A stretch of DNA of 64,000 bases from Alphaproteobacteria bacterium. Lineage in GTDB: Bacteria > Pseudomonadota > Alphaproteobacteria > CACIAM-22H2. A program made the position numbers and the translations under genes. The notes beneath the pieces are model-generated. The model saw nothing but the letters and a program-made list of their open reading frames with translations, did not search any database and had not been told where the DNA came from. Positions 7,828 through 17,020 of this stretch are shown here, in pieces. Within the stretch, counting starts at the first letter, position 1. The number at the start of each line of letters is the position of its first letter. The stretch is taken from assembly GCA_016793165.1 (NCBI GenBank), contig JAEULA010000031.1:1-64000 (forward strand), in the 5' to 3' direction.

Positions 7828-9030
7828 ATGAAGATTACTGCAATCGAGACGATCCAACTCGAAGAGTTTCCGAACCTCCTGTGGCTGCACATCCATACCG
7901 ACGAGGGCATCGTCGGGCTGGGCGAGAGCTTCTACGGCGTCGCCTCGACGGCCGCCTATCTGCACGACACGGCGGCGCCCTACCTGCTGGGAAAGGATGC
8001 CCTCCACATCGACCGGCACATCCACACCCTGCGCAACCACTATCTCGGCTTCGCCGGACCGGGCGCCGAGATGCGCGGCGTGTCGATGGTCGACATCGCG
8101 CTGTGGGACGTGTTCGGCCAGTCGGTCGGCCACCCGATCCATCAGCTGCTGGGCGGCCTGAGTCGCGAGCGGATCCGGATCTACAACACCTGCGCCGGCT
8201 ACCAGTACGTCAGGTCCAGCAAGGGCCAGCTGACCGCGAATTTCGGCCTCAGCTCGAAGGCCGGCCCGTACGAGGATCTCGACGCCTTTCTCAATCGCGC
8301 CGACGAGCTCGCCCACTCGCTGATGGAGCAGGGCATCACGGCGATGAAGATCTGGCCGTTCGACTACGCGGCCGAGGCCTCCAACGGCTGCTATCTCGGG
8401 GCCGAGGACGCCGAGAAGGCGATCGAGCCGTTCAAGAAGATCCGCAATGCAGTCGGCAGCAAGATGGACGTGATGCTCGAGCTGCATTCGCTTTGGAACC
8501 TGACGGGCGCCAAACAGGTCTTCCGCGCAGCCGAGCCGTACAATCCGTTCTGGTTCGAGGATCCGGTCAAGATGAACAATCTCGACGCGGTGGCCGAGCT
8601 GGCGCAGTTCACGCGCATCCCGATCACCGCGAGCGAGACGCTGGCGACGCGCTACGCCTTCCGCGAGCTGATGGCCAAGAAGGCGGCCGGCATCGTCATG
8701 CTCGACCTCGCCTGGTGCGGCGGCATCGGCGAGGCGAAGAAGATCGCGACGATGGCCGAGGCGCACCACCTGCCGGTGGCGCCGCATGACTGTACCGGCC
8801 CGATCACGTTGATCGCCTCGATCCATCTGTCGCTCAACTGCCCGAACGCGCTGATCCAGGAGACGGTCCGCGCCTATTACACGGGCTGGTACAAGGAGCT
8901 CGTAACCGATCTGCCGCGCATCGAGAAGGGATTCGTCTATCCGATGACGAAGCCTGGACTCGGCACCCGACTCTTGCCCGACATCGCGAAGCGCAAGGAC
9001 GCCATCGTTCGCAGGACGATCGACGCCTGA
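7828..9030 (+). CDS. Mandelate racemase/galactonate-dehydratase-like enzyme
   Basis: 400-residue enolase-superfamily protein. It has a KIW motif (Lys174), an E-L-H motif at 218-220 where galactonate dehydratases have Asp-x-His, Glu244 (FEDP), Glu270 (ASET), Asp293 and His320 (APHDCTGP). The full set of barrel ligands argues for an active dehydratase or epimerase of a sugar acid, with Glu218 replacing the usual Asp as first metal ligand. The start has a purine-rich AGGGGGAA upstream. It diverges from the paralogue at 6581-7765. The reaction is inferred from the family. Confidence 0.8.
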   Translation: MKITAIETIQLEEFPNLLWLHIHTDEGIVGLGESFYGVASTAAYLHDTAAPYLLGKDALHIDRHIHTLRNHYLGFAGPGAEMRGVSMVDIALWDVFGQSVGHPIHQLLGGLSRERIRIYNTCAGYQYVRSSKGQLTANFGLSSKAGPYEDLDAFLNRADELAHSLMEQGITAMKIWPFDYAAEASNGCYLGAEDAEKAIEPFKKIRNAVGSKMDVMLELHSLWNLTGAKQVFRAAEPYNPFWFEDPVKMNNLDAVAELAQFTRIPITASETLATRYAFRELMAKKAAGIVMLDLAWCGGIGEAKKIATMAEAHHLPVAPHDCTGPITLIASIHLSLNCPNALIQETVRAYYTGWYKELVTDLPRIEKGFVYPMTKPGLGTRLLPDIAKRKDAIVRRTIDA

Positions 9031-9059
9031 GCGCCGAGGGCGCGCCGCGGTTCGAGGCG

Positions 9060-10292
9060 TCAGCGTCGGCCGTGGCGCGTTAGCACCGCAATGAAGATGC
9101 CGTGGTTGGCGGCCACGATGAGCCACACCACGACGAAGGCGATGACGTAGTTGCCCGTGCCTTCGGCGATGAGGGCGGTCAGGGGCGGGCCGAAGGCGAC
9201 CCCGAGCCCATAGATCAGTCTCAACGTGGCGTAGACCACGGTGAAGGCGGCGCCCTGGACCATGGCCCGGGCCGTCGCCGCGTAGATGATCCCGGTCGAG
9301 CTGTATCCGATCGCGAAGACGATGGGGTAGACGACGGCGAGCGTCTCGCTGGACGTCGTCGCGACGGCGAGGAGGATGCCCACGGCGGCCGTCGCGGCGA
9401 GGGCGATCACGATCTCGGCGAATCGAATGCCCTTGGCGTCGATCAGGGCCCCGAGGGCGAGCCGCGCGAAGAAGAATGTCAGGCCCATCGCCGAGACGAT
9501 CGCGACGCTGAGGTCGGCATCCAGCCCGCCCTCCTGCATGAAGGCGATCTGGTGGGCGTTGATCGCGTGATAGGCGAGCGGGGCGGTCAGGAAGATGACC
9601 GCGAGCCAGCGCAGCAGTCCGTCGCCCAGGATCGCCTGGATACCGGCGCGCAGCGACGCGCTTTCGCCCTGGCGCGGGGCCATCGGCTCGGGGCTGAGCC
9701 TCAGCAGCGCCGAGAGCGGCAGCAGGACGGCAACCGCGGCGATCGCGAGCGCTACATAGGCGCTGCGCCAGTCGCGGGCGGCGATCACCTCCTGGAGAAG
9801 CGGCAGTGCGATCAGCGTGCCGATGCCGGACCCGGAGTCCATGAAGGCCATCGCCGTGGCCTGCCTTCGGAACCAGTTCGCGGCGATGATGAACAGGACG
9901 TACGTGCCGCAGGCCTGCGACCCGATTCCGCCGACGAGACCGAAGGTGAGGTAGTAGGCGACGGGGTCCCGGCTGAGCGATCCCAGCGCCAGTCCGAGCG
10001 CCAGGATCGTGCCCAGGACCGCGACGACGATCCGCGAACCGAACCGGCCGAGCGCGAGGCCGATGACCGGGACCGCCAAGGTCCCGGCGAGGGTGAAGAC
10101 GGTGAAGGCGAGCGAGATCGCGGTCTTCGACCACCCGGTGTCGCGTTCGATCGCCACCAGGAAGAGGCTGAAGGATCCCCATACGGCGCCCGAGACGAGC
10201 ATGGCGGAGAAGCCGGCGATCGCGACGAGGATAGCGCTCCACGACGCCCGTCCTCCGCCGGGCGCCGACGGCCCGGGCCCCGGCGCCGTCAT
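9060..10292 (-). CDS. Major facilitator superfamily transporter
   Basis: 410-residue inner-membrane protein with about twelve hydrophobic helices in two halves and a central hydrophilic loop near residues 195-215. An RRQATAM segment in the first half fits the MFS cytoplasmic loop. The gene converges on the dehydratase gene (29 bp between stops). With the neighbouring sugar-acid enzymes it may import their substrate, but MFS specificity cannot be read from sequence. The first 16 residues are Gly/Pro-rich and could be trimmed by a later start. Confidence 0.8.
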   Translation of the reverse strand: MTAPGPGPSAPGGGRASWSAILVAIAGFSAMLVSGAVWGSFSLFLVAIERDTGWSKTAISLAFTVFTLAGTLAVPVIGLALGRFGSRIVVAVLGTILALGLALGSLSRDPVAYYLTFGLVGGIGSQACGTYVLFIIAANWFRRQATAMAFMDSGSGIGTLIALPLLQEVIAARDWRSAYVALAIAAVAVLLPLSALLRLSPEPMAPRQGESASLRAGIQAILGDGLLRWLAVIFLTAPLAYHAINAHQIAFMQEGGLDADLSVAIVSAMGLTFFFARLALGALIDAKGIRFAEIVIALAATAAVGILLAVATTSSETLAVVYPIVFAIGYSSTGIIYAATARAMVQGAAFTVVYATLRLIYGLGVAFGPPLTALIAEGTGNYVIAFVVVWLIVAANHGIFIAVLTRHGRR

Positions 10293-10471
10293 CGGGGGTG
10301 CATCGAATCGTCGCGCATCATCGCCGACGAGTACACCATGTCCGGCGCCGCGGGCGCTGCGCCGCCTTTGCCGATCGCCCCTGCGTCCTGCGCCGCAACG
10401 CCGGAAGGCTTCCTTCGCCGCCGGATCCGGCGTCTGATGCGGGGCCTGCCGACCCTGAACGCGATTTCGCC

Positions 10472-11401
10472 ATGCAGCTCAAGCAGCTCGAAGCCTTCTA
10501 CTGGATCGCGCGCCTCGGCAGTTTCCACGCCGCCGCCCGCCATCTGCGCGTGGCGCAGCCGTCGATCTCCGCCCGCGTGCGCGAGCTCGAGCGACATCTC
10601 GGCATCAAGCTCTTCGAGCGCGTGGGCCGGGCGGCGCGGCCGACGGCGAAGGGGCGCGAGCTCCTCGCGCATGCCGCTCGGATGATCGAGATCGCGGGCG
10701 AGATCGCGCAGCGAGTGGGCGAGCGCGATGCACTCGCCGGTCGCGTGCGCTTCGGCGTGACCAGCATCCCGGCGGTGACGTGGATGCCGCGCGTCATGCG
10801 TCGCCTGGCCCAGGCCTATCCCGGGATCCAGGCGGAGTTCGTCGTGGACTCGAGCGAGAGCATGCGCGACCAGCTGCTGCGGGGCGACCTCGACATCGCC
10901 TTCCTGGCCGGGCCGATCCTCGATCCCAGCCTCGCGACGCGCCTGCTCGGGCGCACGACAATGGCCTGGGTCGCGGGGGCCGGCCTTTCGCTGCCCGGCG
11001 GCGCGCTCGGCCCCGCCGACCTGGTCGACGTGCCGATCATCACCGACGTCCGGGGCAGCTTCCTTCACGGGCTCGCGATCGATTGGTTTCGCACGGGCGG
11101 CGTCGAGCCGCGATGCCATCACGCCTGCTCCAGCCTGCAGACACGCCTGCAGCTGGCGCGCGACGGTCTCGGCCTCGCGATCGCGCCGCCGACGATGACG
11201 GCGCGCGAGCTTGCCGAGGGGACGCTGCGCATGGTGCCGACGAGTCCGAGCCTGCCTTCCCTGGATTACGTCGCGGCGATCGCGGGCGGCACGCCAGGCC
11301 CGGTCGTGCGCGCGCTGCTCGATCTCGCCCTCGACGTCCTCGCCGCCGAGCCGAACCTCACCATCAGCGTGGCCACGCATCAGCGCACTGCGGCGGGATG
11401 A
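10472..11401 (+). CDS. LysR-family transcriptional regulator
   Basis: 309 residues. The N-terminal winged helix-turn-helix (about 1-60, MQLKQLEAFYWIARLGSFHA with an AQPSISARVRELE recognition segment) is followed by a periplasmic-binding-protein-like effector domain from about residue 90. The start at 10472 gives the standard LysR length; the frame stays open to 10298, but that part does not fit the family. It lies between the sugar-acid block and the peptide-ABC operon. Either could be its target; the palindrome just after its stop codon and ahead of the ABC operon favours the latter. Confidence 0.85.
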   Translation: MQLKQLEAFYWIARLGSFHAAARHLRVAQPSISARVRELERHLGIKLFERVGRAARPTAKGRELLAHAARMIEIAGEIAQRVGERDALAGRVRFGVTSIPAVTWMPRVMRRLAQAYPGIQAEFVVDSSESMRDQLLRGDLDIAFLAGPILDPSLATRLLGRTTMAWVAGAGLSLPGGALGPADLVDVPIITDVRGSFLHGLAIDWFRTGGVEPRCHHACSSLQTRLQLARDGLGLAIAPPTMTARELAEGTLRMVPTSPSLPSLDYVAAIAGGTPGPVVRALLDLALDVLAAEPNLTISVATHQRTAAG

Positions 11402-11420
11402 TCTATCGCAAACGATAGAT
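11401..11420. promoter_or_regulatory. Perfect 8-bp inverted repeat ahead of the peptide-ABC operon
   Basis: ATCTATCG and CGATAGAT are perfect inverted repeats around a CAAA spacer, in an unusually AT-rich stretch. The position, directly after the LysR gene and about 50 bp before the -35 candidate at 11467, suits an operator. It could also form a weak hairpin ending the LysR transcript (ATTTTC follows). Which protein binds it is unknown. Confidence 0.45.
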
Positions 11421-11466
11421 ATTTTCGATCGGAGATCGGAATTTTCGTGAATTTCAGCTCGGATCC

Positions 11467-11496
11467 TTGACCAATCGAGCGCGGTCTCGGTAAGCG
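11467..11496 (+). promoter_or_regulatory. Candidate sigma-70-type promoter of the peptide-ABC operon
   Basis: TTGACC (11467-11472) and TAAGCG (11491-11496) are separated by 18 bp. It lies about 70 bp before the start codon of the binding-protein gene and just downstream of the 11401-11420 palindrome. The -10 match is partial. Confidence 0.4.
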
Positions 11497-11567
11497 GGAG
11501 TCCGGCGCGACTGCGGGGTCGAAGCTTGTGGGCGCGCCTTCAAAATCCACTCAGGGGGAGATTGCCC

Positions 11568-13097
11568 ATGCGCAAGACACTGCTCGTTGCAGGCGTGGCC
11601 GCTGCCGCGCTCGTCGCGATCCGAGCCGAGGCCGTGGATCTGCGGGTCGGCTACTCGTCCGACGTCGTGACGCTCGATCCCGGCAATCACCGCAGTCGCG
11701 TGACCGAGAGCGTCCTGCTCAACGTTTACGATGCCGTCGTCGCCCGCACCGACGACATGCGCATCGTGCCCGAGATCGCGGAGAGCCTCGTCCAGATCGA
11801 CGCCAAGACCTGGGAAGCCAAGCTTCGCAAGGGGATCAAGTTCCATGACGGCAGCGAGCTCACCGCGGCCGACGTGAAATTCTCCTTCGATCGCCTGACC
11901 AAGGACGGCGCGATGGACGGCAAGACGAGCCCGCGAAAGAGCCTCGTCGGCCCGCTCGCCGACACGCTCGTCGTCGACTCCCACACCGTGCGCTTCGTCC
12001 TCGAGACGCCGTGGCCGATCTTCGCCGCGTATCTTCCGTTCAACCAGGTCGTCAGCAAGGCCTTCGTCGAGCGGGTGAAGACCGACGGCCTCGCGACACA
12101 GGCGATGGGGCCGGGTCCGTTCAAGCTCGTCGAATGGCGGCGAGGCGATTCCGTGATCCTCGAGCGCTTCGCGGACTACTACGGCGGCGCGGCCGCGGTT
12201 CCGCCCGTGGGGCCGGCCCGCGTCGACCGCGTGATCTTCAAGATCATCCCCGAGCCGTCGTCGCGGGTTTCGGCGCTGCTTGCGGGCGAGGTCGACCTGA
12301 TCGACGAGCTGCCGCACCATGCGATCAAGCAGATCGAAGCCAATCCCCGCACGCAGGTGCTGCGCACCAACGGCACGCGCAGCTTCTTCGTCGACTTCAA
12401 CACGACCAAGCCGCCGTTCAACGACGTGCGCGTGAGACAGGCGGCGAACCACGCGATCAATCGCAAGCTCATCATCGACCGAATCCTCAGCGGCCTCGCG
12501 GTCCCGCTTGCGACCCTGATCAGCCCCGACTCCTACGGCTACAACAAGGATCTGCAGCCCTACGCCTACGACGTCGCGAAGGCCAAGGCGCTGCTCGCCG
12601 AGGCGGGCCACCCCAACGGCGTCGACGTGACTCTCGACGTGCCCAACGCGTTCAAGGAGCAGGCCGAGGCCGTCGGCGCGATGCTCACCCAGGCCGGTCT
12701 GCGCACGAAGGTGCAGCTCTGGGAGGCGACGGCGCTCGCCGCCTTGTGGAAGGAGCCGGAGAAGCACGACCGCAACATGCAGTTCCGGTCGTGGGGCGAC
12801 GGCGCCCTCGATCCGGTCGGCATCTTCGTGCCGGTGCTCAAGACCAGGGATCGGGGCAACAACTCGGGCTACAGCAACCCCGAGGTCGATCGTCTGCTGA
12901 CCGCGGCGGACACCGAGACCGACGTGGCGAAGCGCTCGAAGATGTACGAGGACGCCCAGGCGATCATCCATCGCGAGGCGCCGCTGCTCTATCTGTGGCT
13001 GCCGCAGGACGTCTACGGCGCCAGCAGGCGTCTGAAGGACTGGCAGCCCTCGCCGCGCGGCGTCGTCAAGCTGCACGACGCGCGGATCGAGAACTGA
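11568..13097 (+). CDS. Peptide/nickel-type ABC transporter substrate-binding protein (family 5)
   Basis: 509-residue periplasmic protein. Residues 1-22 are a signal peptide ending in AEA. The mature start, DLRVGYSSDVVTLDP, and the later KLRKGIKFHDGSELTAADV block are hallmarks of the DppA/OppA family. It captures peptides or similar solutes for the permeases encoded next. I chose the ATG at 11568 for its AGGGGGAG seven bases upstream and the intact signal peptide. It is the first gene of an operon that runs to at least 19885. Confidence 0.9.
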   Translation: MRKTLLVAGVAAAALVAIRAEAVDLRVGYSSDVVTLDPGNHRSRVTESVLLNVYDAVVARTDDMRIVPEIAESLVQIDAKTWEAKLRKGIKFHDGSELTAADVKFSFDRLTKDGAMDGKTSPRKSLVGPLADTLVVDSHTVRFVLETPWPIFAAYLPFNQVVSKAFVERVKTDGLATQAMGPGPFKLVEWRRGDSVILERFADYYGGAAAVPPVGPARVDRVIFKIIPEPSSRVSALLAGEVDLIDELPHHAIKQIEANPRTQVLRTNGTRSFFVDFNTTKPPFNDVRVRQAANHAINRKLIIDRILSGLAVPLATLISPDSYGYNKDLQPYAYDVAKAKALLAEAGHPNGVDVTLDVPNAFKEQAEAVGAMLTQAGLRTKVQLWEATALAALWKEPEKHDRNMQFRSWGDGALDPVGIFVPVLKTRDRGNNSGYSNPEVDRLLTAADTETDVAKRSKMYEDAQAIIHREAPLLYLWLPQDVYGASRRLKDWQPSPRGVVKLHDARIEN

Positions 13098-13123
13098 GGC
13101 CGGCCGGCGCGGGTTGCCGCGAC

Positions 13124-14131
13124 GTGAGTCCCCTCGCGCTCGTCGAGCGCCTGCTCCAGCTCGTCCCGGTGCTGCTCGGCATCAGCGTCATCGTCTTCGC
13201 GATGATGACGCTGACCCCGGGCGACCCCGTCGACGTGATGCTGGGCGACTCGCTGGCGACGCCGGAGCAGCGCGCCACGCTGCGCCGCGAGATGGGGCTC
13301 GACCGGCCGGTCCACGAGCGCTTCGTGCGGTTCCTCGGCAAGGCAGTCACCGGCGAGTTCGGGACCAGCTTCCATCATCGCCGCCCCGTCGCCGAAGTGA
13401 TCGCGGAACGCCTGCCGGCGACCATCGAGCTGACGCTCGTGGCGATGGTGATCGCGCTCGCCGTCGGCATCCCGCTCGGCATCGTCGCCGCGGTGCGCCG
13501 CGACAGCTGGTTCGATCGGCTCGCAACCTTCGCTTCGCTGCTCGGCGTCTCGATGCCGGGGTTCTGGTTCGGGATCCTGGCGATCCTGCTCTTCGCGGTG
13601 ACGCTGGGACTGCTGCCGGTCTCGGGACGCATGGGCTACGAGTCCGAGGTCCGGCTCGTGACGGGCTTCGCGCTCATCGACACACTGATCGCGGGCCGCC
13701 CCGCGAGCTTCCTCGATGCCCTGCGCCACCTGCTGATGCCGGCGGTCACGCTCGGCCTCGCCATGGCGGCGCTGCTGGCGCGCGTCACCCGCACCGCCAT
13801 GATCGACGTCCTGCACCAGGACTACATCACGTTCGCCGAGGCGAAGGGGCTGTCGCGCGCGCGCGTGCTCCTGCGGCATGCCCTCAAGAACGCGCTCGTG
13901 CCGACGGTGACGGTCGCGGCGATCGAGACCGGCACGCTGCTCGGCGGCAACATGATCGTCGAGACGGTGTTCGGATGGCCGGGACTCGGCCGGCTGGTCG
14001 TCGAGGCGATCTTCGCGCGCAACTACCCGATCGTGCAGGCGGCGGTGCTGCTCTACGCCGTGACCTACGTGCTGCTGAACCTCGCGGCCGACATCCTCTA
14101 CACGATCCTCAACCCGCGGGTGCGGCTGTGA
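13124..14131 (+). CDS. Peptide ABC transporter permease, DppB type
   Basis: 335-residue inner-membrane permease with about six helices. The N-terminus (LLQLVPVLLGISVIVFAMM) and the FWFGILAILLF and GWPGLGRLVVEAI segments are typical of DppB/OppB. The EAKGLSRARVLLRHALKNAL block is the cytoplasmic coupling loop that contacts the ATPases. The start is a GTG 26 bp after the binding-protein stop; the open frame extends much further upstream only because the binding-protein gene lacks stops in that frame. The stop overlaps the next start (GTGA). Confidence 0.88.
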   Translation: MSPLALVERLLQLVPVLLGISVIVFAMMTLTPGDPVDVMLGDSLATPEQRATLRREMGLDRPVHERFVRFLGKAVTGEFGTSFHHRRPVAEVIAERLPATIELTLVAMVIALAVGIPLGIVAAVRRDSWFDRLATFASLLGVSMPGFWFGILAILLFAVTLGLLPVSGRMGYESEVRLVTGFALIDTLIAGRPASFLDALRHLLMPAVTLGLAMAALLARVTRTAMIDVLHQDYITFAEAKGLSRARVLLRHALKNALVPTVTVAAIETGTLLGGNMIVETVFGWPGLGRLVVEAIFARNYPIVQAAVLLYAVTYVLLNLAADILYTILNPRVRL

Positions 14132-15036
14132 GCGGCGGGCGCGGGGCATCGCCCGGGGCCGTCGCCGCCGGGGACGGCGAGTCGCCGATCGCGGCAAACC
14201 TGCGCAGCTTCGCGGCGAACCGCACCGCCGTCGCCGCCAGCCTGGTGATCGTCGCGTTCGCCCTGGTCGCGATCGCCGCACCGCTCATCGCGCCGCATGA
14301 TCCCTACGAGAGCGACCTGCTGCGCCGGCTGCAGCCGCCGGGCTGGAGCGAGGGCGGCGAATGGGCCTACGCGCTGGGTTGCGACGCGCTGGGCCGCGAC
14401 ATCCTGAGCCGCCTGATCTACGGCACGCGCGTTTCGATGTTCATCGGCGTCGTGGTCGTCCTCGTGTCGACGGTGATCGGCACGGCCCTCGGACTGGTCG
14501 CCGGCTTCCGCCGCGGCGGCATCGACGTCGCGGTATCGCGGGTCGTCGACATCCTGCTCGGCTTCCCGTACCTCATCTTCGCGATCGGCCTGATGGCGGT
14601 GATGGGGCCCGGGCTCGCGAACATCGTCCTCGTGCTCGTCGTGAAGGAGTGGGTGCTGCCCTGCCGGGTGGTGCGGGCCGAGACGCTCGCGGCACGCGAG
14701 ATGGAGTATGTCGAGGCCGCTCGCGCGCTCGGCGACACCGGTCTCCACATCATGCTGCGCGAGATCCTGCCCAACATCCTCTCGACCGTGATCGTCGTCG
14801 CGACGTTCCGGATGGCGTCGATCATCATCGTCGAGGCGAGCCTGTCGTTCCTCGGGCTCGGCGTGCAGCCTCCGGTGCCGTCCTGGGGGTCGATGGTCGC
14901 CGACGGCCGCCAGTTCCTGCTGGACTCCTGGTGGGTGAGCACGCTTCCCGGCGTCGCCATCCTCGTCCTGGTGCTGGCCATCAACCTCGCGAGCCAGGGG
15001 CTGCGCGACGCGTTCGATCCGGGGCTGCGCACGTGA
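14128..15036 (+). CDS. Peptide ABC transporter permease, DppC type
   Basis: 302-residue second permease of the same transporter. Family marks are an N-terminal cytoplasmic stretch, the first helix, GCDALGRDILSRLIYGTRVS, the EAARALG coupling loop, and the ASLSFLGLGVQPPVPSWGSM block near the end. Translation starts at a GTG overlapping the DppB-type stop by four bases. It is a useful intact comparison for the decayed permease at 33900-34557. Confidence 0.88.
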   Translation: MSGGRGASPGAVAAGDGESPIAANLRSFAANRTAVAASLVIVAFALVAIAAPLIAPHDPYESDLLRRLQPPGWSEGGEWAYALGCDALGRDILSRLIYGTRVSMFIGVVVVLVSTVIGTALGLVAGFRRGGIDVAVSRVVDILLGFPYLIFAIGLMAVMGPGLANIVLVLVVKEWVLPCRVVRAETLAAREMEYVEAARALGDTGLHIMLREILPNILSTVIVVATFRMASIIIVEASLSFLGLGVQPPVPSWGSMVADGRQFLLDSWWVSTLPGVAILVLVLAINLASQGLRDAFDPGLRT

Positions 15037-16022
15037 CCGCCGCGGTGCCATTGCTGCGCATCCGCGGCTTGCGCACCGTGTTCCCGACGCGCGCCGGCGA
15101 CGTCGTCGCCGTCGACGGCGTCGACCTGGAGGTCGCGGCGGGCGAATGCCTCGGCGTGGTCGGCGAGTCGGGCTCGGGCAAGAGCGTCACGTTCCACTCG
15201 GTCCTCGGCCTCGTGAAGCCGCCGGGCAGGATCGCGGCGGGCGAGATCCTGTTCGACGGCCGCGACCTGCGCGGATTGTCGCCGTCGACGATGCGGGCCC
15301 TGCGCGGCCGCGACATCGCGATGACGATGCAGGACGCGCTCACCGCGCTGAATCCCGCGTTCACCATCGAGACCCAGATCGTCGAGACGCTCCGTGCGCA
15401 CGACGTGACGCTCCCGGCGGGCCGCGCCGGGAGCCGCGCCGCGCGCGACAAGGCGATCGAGATGCTCGCCCTGGTAGGCATTCCCGACGCGCCGCGTCGC
15501 CTCTCGGAGTATCCGCATCAGTTTTCCGGCGGCATGCGCCAGCGCGCGATGATCGCCATCGCGCTCGCCTGCCGGCCGAGGCTGCTGATCGCCGACGAGC
15601 CAACCACGGCCCTCGACGTGACGATCCAGGCCCAGGTTCTCGACCTGCTCGCGTCGATGCGCGCGCAGCTCGGGATGGGAATGGCGCTGATCAGCCATGA
15701 TCTCGGCGTCGTCGCGGAACGGTGCGCGCGTGTCGCAGTGATGTATTGCGGCCAGGTCGTCGAGACGGGGCCGACGGCCGCGGTGATCGCGGCGCCGCGG
15801 CATCCCTACACGCAGGGCCTGCTCCGCTCGATCCCCAGCCTCGAGGATCCCGATCGCGCAATCGAGCCGATCGCCGGCCAGGTTCCCGATCCCGCGACCA
15901 AGATCGAGGGCTGCAGGTTCCGGCCGCGATGTCCGATGGCGCGGAGCGGGTGCGAGCAGCCGATCGAGCTGCGTCCGATCGGCGACGCGCGCCAGGTGCG
16001 CTGCGTAAGGGTCTCTGCATGA
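15033..16022 (+). CDS. Peptide ABC transporter ATP-binding protein, DppD type
   Basis: 329-residue ATPase. Visible are Walker A (GESGSGKS), the signature FSGGMRQR, Walker B (LLIADEPT) and the switch histidine (SHD). The C-terminal oligopeptide-transporter extension carries the cysteine motif [10 protein letters not shown]. It pairs with the next gene product to power import. The GTG start overlaps the upstream stop by four bases. Confidence 0.9.
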   Translation: MTAAVPLLRIRGLRTVFPTRAGDVVAVDGVDLEVAAGECLGVVGESGSGKSVTFHSVLGLVKPPGRIAAGEILFDGRDLRGLSPSTMRALRGRDIAMTMQDALTALNPAFTIETQIVETLRAHDVTLPAGRAGSRAARDKAIEMLALVGIPDAPRRLSEYPHQFSGGMRQRAMIAIALACRPRLLIADEPTTALDVTIQAQVLDLLASMRAQLGMGMALISHDLGVVAERCARVAVMYCGQVVETGPTAAVIAAPRHPYTQGLLRSIPSLEDPDRAIEPIAGQVPDPATKIEGCRFRPRCPMARSGCEQPIELRPIGDARQVRCVRVSA

Positions 16023-17020
16023 GCACCGCCCCGATCCTCAGCGTGCGTCGACTGCGCAAGGACTTCGACCTGCGGCGCGGGCTGCGGCGCCTGGTCCACG
16101 GCCCCGAGGGCTACACCGTCCACGCCGTCGACGACGTCAGTTTCGACGTGCGGCGCGGCGAGACGCTGGGCGTGATCGGCGAGAGCGGATGCGGCAAGAG
16201 CACGCTCGGCCGCACGATCCTTCGCCTGCACGAGCCCAGCGGCGGCGAGGTCCGCTTCGACGGCGTCGACCTGGCGACGCTCGACGCGGCCGGCCTCAAG
16301 GCGATGCGCCGGCGCATGCAGATCATCTTCCAGGATCCCTACGCGTCGTTGAATCCGCGACGCACGGTCGAGCAGATCGTCGGCCGCGGCCTGCGGCTCC
16401 ATGCCGGCGCGGCCGCGGGCGAGATCCGGTCGCGCACGGAGGCCATCCTGGCCCGCGTCGGCCTGTCGACGGCGCATCTGCGGCGCTACCCGCACCAGTT
16501 CTCGGGCGGCCAGCGCCAGCGGATCGGCATCGCGCGCGCGCTCGCCGTCGGTCCGGACTTCGTCGTCTGCGACGAGCCCGTCTCGGCGCTGGACGTGTCG
16601 ATCCAGGCCCAGATCCTTGCGCTGCTCGGCGAGCTCAAGCGCGAGCTCGGCCTGACCTACCTGTTCATCAGCCACGACCTGTCGGTCGTCGCGCATGTCA
16701 GCGACCGCGTCGCGGTCATGTATCTCGGGCGGATCGTCGAGATCGGCCCGGCGCGGGCGCTGCTGTCGCGTCCGGCGCATCCCTACACGCAGGCCCTGCT
16801 CGCCGCCGTGCCCCGGGTCGCGGCAGCTGCCGGCGGCGAGACCCGGCCGGCGCGCCTCGCCGGCGAGATTCCCTCGCCGTTACGGCCGCCGCCGGGCTGC
16901 CGCTTCCACACCCGCTGCCCGCAGGCGATGGCGCGTTGCCGCAGCGTCGTTCCGCAATTCGTCGAGGTCGCCGCCGGTCATCTCGCGGCGTGTCACCTCC
17001 ATGGGGAGAAGGCTGCATGA
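16019..17020 (+). CDS. Peptide ABC transporter ATP-binding protein, DppF type
   Basis: 333-residue partner ATPase with Walker A (GESGCGKST), signature FSGGQRQR, Walker B and D-loop (DEPVSALD), and the C-terminal CRFHTRCPQA cysteine motif. The ATG overlaps the DppD-type stop by four bases. With the four genes before it, it completes a five-component importer of the dipeptide/oligopeptide class. Confidence 0.9.
   Translation: MSTAPILSVRRLRKDFDLRRGLRRLVHGPEGYTVHAVDDVSFDVRRGETLGVIGESGCGKSTLGRTILRLHEPSGGEVRFDGVDLATLDAAGLKAMRRRMQIIFQDPYASLNPRRTVEQIVGRGLRLHAGAAAGEIRSRTEAILARVGLSTAHLRRYPHQFSGGQRQRIGIARALAVGPDFVVCDEPVSALDVSIQAQILALLGELKRELGLTYLFISHDLSVVAHVSDRVAVMYLGRIVEIGPARALLSRPAHPYTQALLAAVPRVAAAAGGETRPARLAGEIPSPLRPPPGCRFHTRCPQAMARCRSVVPQFVEVAAGHLAACHLHGEKAA

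Noticed and set aside
6967-10242. Minus-strand open frame of about 1090 codons
   Set aside because: It is out of frame with the MFS and dehydratase genes it covers and has no motif; it is open only because of high GC.
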